Below, in pieces: positions 1-5,779 of a DNA stretch of 8,262 bases. Positions within the stretch are counted from its first letter, which is position 1; every line of letters starts with the position of its first letter. The position numbers and the translations under genes were made by a program. The DNA comes from Dehalococcoidia bacterium (GTDB taxonomy: Bacteria > Chloroflexota > Dehalococcoidia > Dehalococcoidales > W693). The stretch lies in assembly GCA_011170385.1 (NCBI GenBank), contig DUFE01000061.1, positions 1-8,262 of the forward strand. The letters are read 5' to 3'. Below the pieces are notes generated by a model that worked only from the letters and a program-made list of their open reading frames with translations, did no database searches and was not told the origin of the DNA.

Positions 1-304
1 CCAGATTCGTCTCGCGGCTTACTCCGTGGGCTTCGTTATGACATAAAATGGCGTGCGCTATTTCCTCACCGGCACCCATCTCCCTCGCCAGGTCTGCGCC
101 CAGCTTGCTGTGGGTGCTCATATCGCCACCGGTAAGCTCCACATCTATATCGTGCAGTAGCCCGGTGATCCCCCACTCTTCTTCATCCTCGCCGAAACGT
201 CTCGCCAGAGCCCGCATAATCGCCTCGGTAGCCAGCATATGCTTGATAAGATTCCTGTTTTCCACATTTGCTTCGACTGAATTAAGAGCTTCTTCCCTTT
301 TCAT
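1..304 (-). CDS. HD-domain (HDIG-type) predicted hydrolase, 3' end beyond the window
   Basis: The first 101 residues are visible, beginning MKREEALNSV and running off the left edge, so the C-terminus is missing. An HD-superfamily metal-binding pattern is seen: a first histidine at residue 22 in an IKHMLATEAIMRALA helix, the HD doublet at 51-52 (GLLHDID), and further histidines at 84 and 89 (AHAILCHNE). This layout matches small predicted HD hydrolases of the COG2316 type, soluble proteins of about 185 residues. The family is expected to cleave phosphate esters with a divalent metal, but the substrate is unknown and I do not assign one. The ATG is preceded by a GGGGG Shine-Dalgarno about 5 bases upstream. 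The gene starts 35 bp after the uvrA stop on the same strand with no visible terminator between, so it is probably co-transcribed with uvrA. That position hints at, but does not prove, a stress-linked role. Confidence 0.85.
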   Translation of the reverse strand, partial: MKREEALNSVEANVENRNLIKHMLATEAIMRALARRFGEDEEEWGITGLLHDIDVELTGGDMSTHSKLGADLAREMGAGEEIAHAILCHNEAHGVSRETNL

Positions 305-339
305 TGCATACCCCCGATTTCTGCCTTATTAGCAGGTTT

Positions 340-3189
340 TTATCTTTCCAGTGCGTACTCTTCTCTATCCTCCAATACCTTTTTCAGATATTGCCCGGTG
401 GACGAAGCTTCCTCGCCGGCTATCTCCTCTGGTGTGCCTACGGCAACGATATAGCCGCCCCTATCACCGGCTCCAGGTCCCAGGTCGATAATCCAGTCGG
501 CGTTCTTGGCTACTTCCAGGTGGTGTTCGATGATAACCACCGTATTTCCGGCATCGGTTAGCCTTTGTAATACCTTAAGCAGCGCCGCCACATCCTCAAA
601 AGCGAGCCCGGTAGTTGGCTCATCGAGTATATATAACGTTCGGCCGGTAGACCTCTTCGATAGCTCCGTAGCCAGTTTAATTCGCTGCGCCTCGCCGCCG
701 GAAAGGGTAGTTGCCGGCTGCCCCATCCGTATATATCCCAGCCCAACATCGCGTAGCGTCGCCAGCTTGTTCTTCACCTTGGGGAAGTGCTCGAAGAACT
801 CCAGCGCCTGCTCCACTGTCATATCCAGCACCTCGGCTATATTCTTTCCCTTGAATTTCACTTCCAGTACTTCACGATTATAGCGTTTACCCTTGCACAC
901 CTCGCAGGGTACAGTAACATCGGGTAAAAACTGCATCTCTATCTGGTTATATCCATCTCCACGGCAGGCTTCGCATCGCCCTCCCTTTACATTGAAGGAA
1001 AACCTGCCAGGATTATAACCTCTCATCCTCGCCTCAGGAGCGGTAGCGAACAGCTCACGTATCGGGGTAAAGGTGCCAGTATATGTTGCCGGGTTGCTGC
1101 GTGGCGTTCGCCCGATGGGCGACTGGTCTATATTTATCACCTTATCTATATTCTCCAATCCACCAATTTCATCACATTCGCCGGCGTTTTCTCTCGCCCG
1201 GTACAGAACCTGCGCCACCTTTTTATACAGGACTTCGTTGATGAGAGTGCTTTTACCGCTGCCCGATACACCGGTGATACATACAAACATGCCGAGCGGT
1301 ATGGCAACATCTATGTCTTTTAGATTGTTCTGCCTGGCTCCTTTTATTAATATCTCCTCACCGGAACCTCCTCTCCGCTTCTGTGGCAACGGGATCTTTT
1401 TTACCCCGCTCAAATACTGTCCTGTTACGGATTTTTTCGAGCCCTTTATGTCATCCAGCGTTCCGGTGGCAACTATCCATCCACCCCGCTCTCCGGCTCC
1501 CGGACCCATATCGACTATATAATCGGCAGCTCTCATCATGGCTTCGTCATGCTCGACAACCAGCACCGTATTACCCAGATTTCTCAACCTCTTCAGCGTT
1601 TCAATAAGCCGGTAATCATCTGCCGGATGCAGCCCAACCGTCGGCTCGTCGCAGATATAAAGAACGCCCATCAAACCGCTGCCTATCTGCGTCGCCAGGC
1701 GGATACGCTGCGCCTCACCGCCGGATAGAGTGCCCGATGTACGATTCAGATTCAGGTAATCCAAGCCGACATTTTCCAGAAAGCCCAGCCTCGACCTTAT
1801 CTCCTTGAGTATTTCCGCAGCTATAACCTGCTCCCGATGGCTTAATACCGTCTTCGGTGAAGCCAGCATCTCCACCCAATTAAGTGCCTGCGTTACCGAC
1901 ATAGAGCTGACCTCGTCGATATTTTTACCGCTGACGGTAACCGCCAGCGCTTCCGTCTTCAGCCTCTTTCCCTGGCATTCGGCGCAGATTCTGGATACCA
2001 TATACCTTTCGATGTTCTCTTTCGAATTTTCAGATTCGGTATCGCGATATTGCCTTTCCATGGTATTAATAATGCCTTCGAAGCCATCAGAGTAATAACG
2101 CGTCCGACCAAACCGATTACGATAGGTTCTCGTTTCTCCACCTTCCCCGTAGAGCAAGTATTCAAGCTGTTTATCGGTCAGTTCCCTCAGCGGAGTTTTC
2201 AGAGAGAATCCTCTTCTTCTAGCAAGTGATTCCACCCTATAAAGATACCAGCTATGAAACTGCCAGGGACGTATAGCCCCCTCTAAAATTGATCGCTCTT
2301 TGTTGAGCACCAGGTCCGGGTCGATCTCCATCTTTATTCCCAGACCGGTGCAGTTTGAGCAGGCGCCGTGAGGGCTGTTAAAACTGAACGTCCTTGGGGC
2401 AATCTCTCCCAAGCTGACGCCGCAGTGAACGCAGGCGAAGTGCTCTGAGAACAGCAGTTCCTCGCCATCTATTATGTCAATAAGAACCACCCCCGCCCCC
2501 AGCTTCAGCGCCGTCTCCACCGAATCGGCGATGCGGCTCTGGCTGCCACTCTGCCCCACTACCAGCCTATCTATAACGGCTTCGATGGAGTGCTTTCTGA
2601 ATTTATCAAGCTGGAAATCCTGTGCCAACTCGTATATGCTACCGTCTACACGCACCCTGGCATAGCCCGCTTTGCGCAGGTCTTCAAATACCTGCTGGTA
2701 TTCTCCCTTGCGGTCTTTTACCAATGGCGCCAGGACCATTATTTTCGTACCCTCCGGCATCGCCTGAACGGCATCGACAATCTGCTCCACCGTCTGCATG
2801 GTTATCTCTCGCCCGCACTGCGGGCAGTGGGGATGCCCCGCCCGTGCGAAAAGCAACCGCAGATAGTCGTATATCTCCGTTACCGTACCTACCGTGGAAC
2901 GTGGATTTCTGCCCGGTCCCTTCTGGTCTATGGATATCGCCGGGCTCAACCCTTCGATATAATCGACGTCCGGCTTCTCTATCCTGCCCAGAAATTGCCG
3001 TGCGTAGGCAGACAGTGATTCTATGTATCTCCGCTGGCCCTCGGCGTATATGGTATCGAAAGCCAGCGAACTCTTGCCCGAGCCGGAGACGCCGGTTATA
3101 ACCACCAGCTTATCGCGGGGTATGGTAATATCTATATTTTTCAGGTTATGCTCACGAGCACCCTTGACGACTATGGAATTTAACGGCAC
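340..3189 (-). CDS. uvrA: UvrA, excinuclease ABC subunit A (DNA damage recognition ATPase)
   Basis: Full-length UvrA of 949 residues (family about 940), the damage-sensing ATPase that works as a dimer with UvrB at the start of nucleotide excision repair in the cytoplasm. Two ABC ATPase modules are intact. Module 1 has Walker A GVSGSGKS at 33-40, signature LSGGEAQ at 488-494 and Walker B with DEPTVGLHP near 510-522. Module 2 has Walker A at 640-647, signature at 829-835 and Walker B LYILDEPTTGL at 852-862. Zinc-binding cysteines are present at 253/256/277/280 and 739/742/762/765. Extra CxxC pairs at 122/125 and 402/405 may form the third zinc site known in some UvrA structures. An oddity is Ala863, where UvrA usually has His in the second DEPTTGLH motif. 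The start is GTG, chosen because MPLNSIVVKGAREHNLKNI matches the family N-terminus and a GGGGG ribosome site lies 5 bases upstream. It is transcribed divergently from plsX and has a likely LexA box upstream. Confidence 0.98.
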   Translation of the reverse strand: MPLNSIVVKGAREHNLKNIDITIPRDKLVVITGVSGSGKSSLAFDTIYAEGQRRYIESLSAYARQFLGRIEKPDVDYIEGLSPAISIDQKGPGRNPRSTVGTVTEIYDYLRLLFARAGHPHCPQCGREITMQTVEQIVDAVQAMPEGTKIMVLAPLVKDRKGEYQQVFEDLRKAGYARVRVDGSIYELAQDFQLDKFRKHSIEAVIDRLVVGQSGSQSRIADSVETALKLGAGVVLIDIIDGEELLFSEHFACVHCGVSLGEIAPRTFSFNSPHGACSNCTGLGIKMEIDPDLVLNKERSILEGAIRPWQFHSWYLYRVESLARRRGFSLKTPLRELTDKQLEYLLYGEGGETRTYRNRFGRTRYYSDGFEGIINTMERQYRDTESENSKENIERYMVSRICAECQGKRLKTEALAVTVSGKNIDEVSSMSVTQALNWVEMLASPKTVLSHREQVIAAEILKEIRSRLGFLENVGLDYLNLNRTSGTLSGGEAQRIRLATQIGSGLMGVLYICDEPTVGLHPADDYRLIETLKRLRNLGNTVLVVEHDEAMMRAADYIVDMGPGAGERGGWIVATGTLDDIKGSKKSVTGQYLSGVKKIPLPQKRRGGSGEEILIKGARQNNLKDIDVAIPLGMFVCITGVSGSGKSTLINEVLYKKVAQVLYRARENAGECDEIGGLENIDKVINIDQSPIGRTPRSNPATYTGTFTPIRELFATAPEARMRGYNPGRFSFNVKGGRCEACRGDGYNQIEMQFLPDVTVPCEVCKGKRYNREVLEVKFKGKNIAEVLDMTVEQALEFFEHFPKVKNKLATLRDVGLGYIRMGQPATTLSGGEAQRIKLATELSKRSTGRTLYILDEPTTGLAFEDVAALLKVLQRLTDAGNTVVIIEHHLEVAKNADWIIDLGPGAGDRGGYIVAVGTPEEIAGEEASSTGQYLKKVLEDREEYALER

Positions 3190-3194
3190 ATTAT

Positions 3195-3200
3195 CCCCCT
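3195..3200 (-). promoter_or_regulatory. uvrA ribosome binding site (decides GTG start)
   Basis: On the minus strand AGGGGG ends 5 bases before the GTG start of uvrA. An out-of-frame ATG overlaps that GTG (ATGTG) only 3 bases after the same purine run, so spacing favours the GTG. Confidence 0.7.
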
Positions 3201-3208
3201 GTTATAGT

Positions 3209-3237
3209 ATTCTATCATCAGCAGCTATAGCTAACAA
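3209..3237 (-). promoter_or_regulatory. Predicted uvrA promoter
   Basis: Reading the minus strand, TTGTTA (4/6 to the -35 consensus, at 3232-3237) is followed by a 17-bp spacer and TAGAAT (5/6 to the -10 consensus, at 3209-3214). Transcription would begin near 3202, giving a short leader of about 13 bases that still contains the ribosome site. This is found by eye from consensus only. The short leader is a weakness. The neighbouring SOS box at 3240-3253 sits two bases upstream of the -35. Confidence 0.5.
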
Positions 3238-3239
3238 GC

Positions 3240-3253
3240 CGAACAGGCATTCG
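3240..3253. promoter_or_regulatory. Predicted LexA (DinR-type) SOS box
   Basis: The sequence CGAACAGGCATTCG matches the Bacillus-type LexA operator CGAAC-RNRY-GTTCG at all positions except one (A instead of G at position 10). It abuts the predicted uvrA -35 hexamer and lies 14 bp from the plsX -35. uvrA is a classic SOS gene, and LexA of Dehalococcoides has been reported to recognise the Gram-positive type of box. LexA bound here would be expected to hold down uvrA until DNA damage. Whether plsX is also affected is unclear. The lexA gene itself is not in the window, so its presence in the genome is assumed. Confidence 0.65.
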
Positions 3254-3267
3254 TCAATGACTCCGTC

Positions 3268-3296
3268 TGGAAATGCAAAAGCCGCTGGAGTATAAT
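3268..3296 (+). promoter_or_regulatory. Predicted plsX-trxB promoter
   Basis: A perfect TATAAT at 3291-3296 is preceded, after a 17-bp spacer, by TGGAAA at 3268-3273 (4/6 to TTGACA). Transcription would start near 3303, giving a leader of about 66 bases before plsX. This is the only good -10 in the gap on this strand. Its location inside the longest possible plsX reading frame argues that the real plsX start is downstream. Confidence 0.6.
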
Positions 3297-3315
3297 GTTG
3301 ACAGGTATTTGACAA

Positions 3316-3362
3316 CCTCAGGTCAGTTAAAAACTATTCAAATGACCTGGTCTAAACTGAGG
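3316..3362 (+). promoter_or_regulatory. Competing inverted repeats in plsX leader (candidate cis-regulator)
   Basis: Two inverted repeats share bases. CAGGTCA (3319-3325) can pair perfectly with TGACCTG (3343-3349) around a 17-base loop. CCTCAG (3316-3321) can pair with CTGAGG (3357-3362), which contains the GAGG core of the plsX ribosome site. The 7-bp hairpin leaves the ribosome site free, whereas the outer pairing covers it, so the two could act as a switch. Alternatively the repeat is a protein operator or chance. No known riboswitch or fatty-acid regulator site was recognised. Confidence 0.35.
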
Positions 3363-3364
3363 AA
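3359..3364 (+). promoter_or_regulatory. plsX ribosome binding site (decides start)
   Basis: GAGGAA lies 4 bases before the ATG at 3369. The in-frame upstream ATGs at 3273 and 3342 have no comparable purine-rich site, and the first lies within the predicted promoter. Confidence 0.75.
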
Positions 3365-3368
3365 GTAT

Positions 3369-4361
3369 ATGATTATAGCTGTTGACGCCTCCGGGGGTGA
3401 ATACGCCCCGCACGAAATCGTTAAGGGTGCCATAAAAGCCGCCCATGATTTCAACGCAAACATTGCTTTAGTAGGCAACAAGTCCGTCCTCCACGTTCTT
3501 GCCGGCAAGCAGCTCAAGAAGCTGAATCTGACCATCGTCAATGCCAGCCAGACAATCGGCTTTCACGAGCATCCTATGGAAGCGATACGCAACAAACCTC
3601 AATCTTCTATCGCCATCGGCATCAACCTGCTAAAGGAAGGTAAAGCCTCTGCTTTCGTTTCCGCCGGTAATACCGGAGCCGTTTTATGTGCCTCCCTATT
3701 CAATCTAGGTAAGATAGACGGCGTCGAGCGTCCCGCCCTCGCCAGCCTGGTCGGTCTCAACCGTTCGGCTCCGGCTATTCTCATCGACGCCGGCGCCAAC
3801 GCCGATTGCCGCCCCAACCATCTTCTGCAATTCGCCCGTCTCGGCAACACCTACGCCCAGAACATACTCGGTATCGACCTGCCGCGTGTCGGTCTTTTAA
3901 GCAACGGCGAGGAGGATACCAAGGGCAACCGCCTGACCATCGAAAGCCACCAGTTACTTAAAAAATCGGAGCTTAACTTTATCGGTAACATAGAGGGTAA
4001 CGACATCGCCAAGGGAACCGCCGATGTCATCGTCAGCGATGGCTTCACCGGAAACATAGTAATCAAGACCGTCGAAGGGCTGGGAGACTCATTTATAAAG
4101 CTACGCCAGTCAAGCGATGCCTATGACGGCCGTCAGCGCCTGCGTGGTCGCGCCCTGCTTGCTGATGTCGGTTTGGGATTTTTGGTCAAGGGTATAGACT
4201 TCCGCGAGTACGGCGGAGCCTGTCTGCTGGGCGTAAAGGGCAATGTTATCGTTTCACACGGGCGCTCACAGGCAAGGGCTATAAAAAACGCCATAGGTCT
4301 AGCCAAACGAACGGCGGAAAGGGATATCTGTCAAATCATCAACGAGGTAACCAATGCCTGA
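3369..4361 (+). CDS. plsX: PlsX, phosphate acyltransferase (acyl-ACP to acyl-phosphate)
   Basis: A protein of 330 residues, the normal length for PlsX, a peripheral membrane enzyme that converts acyl-ACP plus phosphate to acyl-phosphate, the acyl donor for PlsY in phospholipid synthesis. Family blocks in order: IAVDASGGEYAP near 3-14 (usual form DAMGGDxAP), FVSAGNTGA at 97-104, GLLSNGEEDTKG at 175-186, NFIGNIEGNDI at 203-213, DVIVSDGFTGNIVIK at 219-233 and YGGACLLGVKG at 281-291. The start at 3369 places MIIAVDASGG exactly at the family N-terminus behind a good ribosome site. A frame open from 3273 would add 32 unrelated residues. The end overlaps trxB by 8 bp, suggesting translational coupling. 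The N-terminal block carries Ser and Glu where Met and Asp are common, which looks like lineage variation. The usual fab partners are not adjacent in this window. Confidence 0.95.
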   Translation: MIIAVDASGGEYAPHEIVKGAIKAAHDFNANIALVGNKSVLHVLAGKQLKKLNLTIVNASQTIGFHEHPMEAIRNKPQSSIAIGINLLKEGKASAFVSAGNTGAVLCASLFNLGKIDGVERPALASLVGLNRSAPAILIDAGANADCRPNHLLQFARLGNTYAQNILGIDLPRVGLLSNGEEDTKGNRLTIESHQLLKKSELNFIGNIEGNDIAKGTADVIVSDGFTGNIVIKTVEGLGDSFIKLRQSSDAYDGRQRLRGRALLADVGLGFLVKGIDFREYGGACLLGVKGNVIVSHGRSQARAIKNAIGLAKRTAERDICQIINEVTNA

Positions 4362-5271
4362 AGACCACGATGTGTTGATTATTGGTGGCGGGCCTGCCGG
4401 TATAACCGCCGGTCTCTACTGCTCCCGTGATAGACTTGAGACACTGCTCATAGAAAGAGGGCTTATAGGCGGTATGATAAACGAAGCCGAAAAGGTGGAT
4501 AACTACCCCGGTTTCCCCGAAGGTATCAGCGGCACCGAGCTTACCCAGCTAATGCACCAGCAGGCGACCAGGTACGGGCTGAAAACCATCTATATCGATG
4601 TTATTGCCCTACAGGTAAAGAATAAATCGATGACCGTTAAAACCACGAGTGGTAGCTTTGGTTCACGCGCCGTGATAATAGCTAGCGGCTCGGAGCGACA
4701 GAAGCTCGGTATTCCCGGTGAGAAAGAGTACACCGGCAAAGGCGTGTCCTATTGCGCCACCTGCGACGCCCCTTTCTTCAACGGTAAGACAGTAGCTATC
4801 GTCGGCGGCGGTAACGCCGCAATCTACGAAGCTCTGCACCTGGCTAAGTTCGCCGCCAAAGTGTTTCTCATCCACCGCCGTGACCAGCTGCGGGCTACCG
4901 CTATCGTCCAGGAAAGGGCTTTTGCCGAGCCGAAGATTGAATTCCTTTGGAACACCGTGGTCGATGCCATCGAAGGCGGTAAAACCGTTGAAAATTTGAA
5001 TCTCAGGCAGGTAACAGACGGCAAGAAATACACCCTCAAAGTGAGCGGGGTTTTTATAGCTATCGGCATCAAAGCCAACACCGGTTTCCTCAAAGGCGTG
5101 CTGGCGCTGGACAAACGGGGATGCATCGTCGTTAACGAGCGTATGGAAACCAGCGTACCCGGCATATTCGCCGCCGGCGATATTCGCAGCAACTCCATTG
5201 GCCAGGTGGTTGCCGCCGCCGGTGACGGTGCCACCGCTGCCCTTTACGCTAAAAATTTTATAGAGAGCTAA
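4354..5271 (+). CDS. trxB: Thioredoxin reductase (NADPH-dependent FAD flavoprotein)
   Basis: A 305-residue flavoprotein of the usual bacterial TrxB size, moving electrons from NADPH through FAD to the active-site disulfide and then to thioredoxin in the cytoplasm. Visible features are the N-terminal FAD-binding GGGPAG at 11-16, the redox pair CATC at 134-137 (VSYCATCDAPFF), the second dinucleotide fold GGGNAA at 151-156, HRR at 174-176 matching the NADPH-preferring HRRxxxRA motif, and the C-terminal FAD motif IFAAGD at 271-276. The second glycine motif is NAA where GGGDSA is common, a mild variation. The ATG overlaps the plsX stop by 8 bp with GAGGT 5 bases upstream, so translation is probably coupled to plsX. 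NADPH use is inferred from HRR. Some TrxB-like proteins use other donors or reduce other partners, and no thioredoxin gene is nearby. Confidence 0.96.
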   Translation: MPEDHDVLIIGGGPAGITAGLYCSRDRLETLLIERGLIGGMINEAEKVDNYPGFPEGISGTELTQLMHQQATRYGLKTIYIDVIALQVKNKSMTVKTTSGSFGSRAVIIASGSERQKLGIPGEKEYTGKGVSYCATCDAPFFNGKTVAIVGGGNAAIYEALHLAKFAAKVFLIHRRDQLRATAIVQERAFAEPKIEFLWNTVVDAIEGGKTVENLNLRQVTDGKKYTLKVSGVFIAIGIKANTGFLKGVLALDKRGCIVVNERMETSVPGIFAAGDIRSNSIGQVVAAAGDGATAALYAKNFIES

Positions 5272-5272
5272 C

Positions 5273-5302
5273 CTGACACTCCGGTTTCGATTGCATTATA
5301 AT
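5273..5302 (+). promoter_or_regulatory. Predicted promoter for rplI-dnaB operon
   Basis: CTGACA at 5273-5278 (5/6 to the -35 consensus), an 18-bp spacer and a perfect TATAAT at 5297-5302 lie in the 51-bp gap between trxB and rplI. The predicted start near 5309 leaves a leader of about 14 bases. No terminator hairpin is seen after trxB, so read-through from plsX-trxB is also likely. Confidence 0.55.
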
Positions 5303-5322
5303 ATTTAGAAAGGCAGAGAGAT

Positions 5323-5778
5323 ATGAAAGTCGTATTCCTTGAAGATGTAGCCGACGTAGCCAAGTCCGGAGATGTCAAAGAGGCTGCCGACGGCTATGCC
5401 CGCAACTTCCTGATACCAAGAGGTCTTGCCGCGCTGACAACATCGCAGGTAACCAGCCAGCTCGAATTTCAACTTGCCTCTCAGTCCAAAAAACAAGCCA
5501 GGGCTGCCGAGAAGCTTGCCGCTATGGCAAAACAGCTCAATGGCAGCGAAATTACCCTTAAGGCCAAGGTCGGCGCCAAAGACCGGCTCTACGGCTCCAT
5601 CACCAGCGCCGACATCGCCAAGGAGCTCACCAGAACCAGCGGTATCACCATTGATAAGAGAAAAATAGAACTATCCGAGCCTATCCGCGAGCTCGGCATT
5701 TTTGAAGTTGCCATCAAACTGGGGAAGGATGCCTTACCCAAGATAAAGGTTACCGTAGAAGGACAGGAGTCCGGTTGA
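5323..5778 (+). CDS. rplI: Ribosomal protein L9 (bL9)
   Basis: A protein of 151 residues (family about 147-150), the large-subunit protein bL9 that binds 23S rRNA near the base of the L1 stalk and affects reading-frame fidelity. The N-terminal domain shows the family signature: MKVVFLEDVADVAKSGDV followed by DGYARNFLIPRGLA at about 23-36. A long charged, alanine- and lysine-rich helix follows (residues about 45-75), and then a compact C-terminal domain (KAKVGAKDRLYGSITSADIA through EVAIKLG). The ribosome site is weak (AGAGAG just before the ATG). The stop is one base before the GTG of dnaB, so the two are tightly linked. The rplI-dnaB pairing is an old and widespread bacterial arrangement, which supports both assignments. 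Confidence 0.97.
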   Translation: MKVVFLEDVADVAKSGDVKEAADGYARNFLIPRGLAALTTSQVTSQLEFQLASQSKKQARAAEKLAAMAKQLNGSEITLKAKVGAKDRLYGSITSADIAKELTRTSGITIDKRKIELSEPIRELGIFEVAIKLGKDALPKIKVTVEGQESG

Positions 5779-5779
5779 G

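Noticed and set aside
48..332. Plus-strand open frame across the HD gene
   Set aside because: It is the antisense shadow of the HD-domain gene, with a low-complexity Ser/Ala-rich translation and no ribosome site.
1073..1522. Plus-strand open frames inside uvrA (also 2590-3101)
   Set aside because: Antisense to a fully conserved UvrA, with no recognisable domain. They result from codon bias on the other strand.
3273..3368. Upstream extension of plsX from ATG 3273 (or ATG 3342)
   Set aside because: The extra residues do not match PlsX, lack a ribosome site, and the first start lies inside the predicted promoter with TATAAT downstream of it. ATG 3369 has GAGGAA and the family N-terminus.
5272..5322. 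Terminator after trxB
   Set aside because: No GC-rich hairpin with a T run is present. The gap is better explained by a promoter for rplI.
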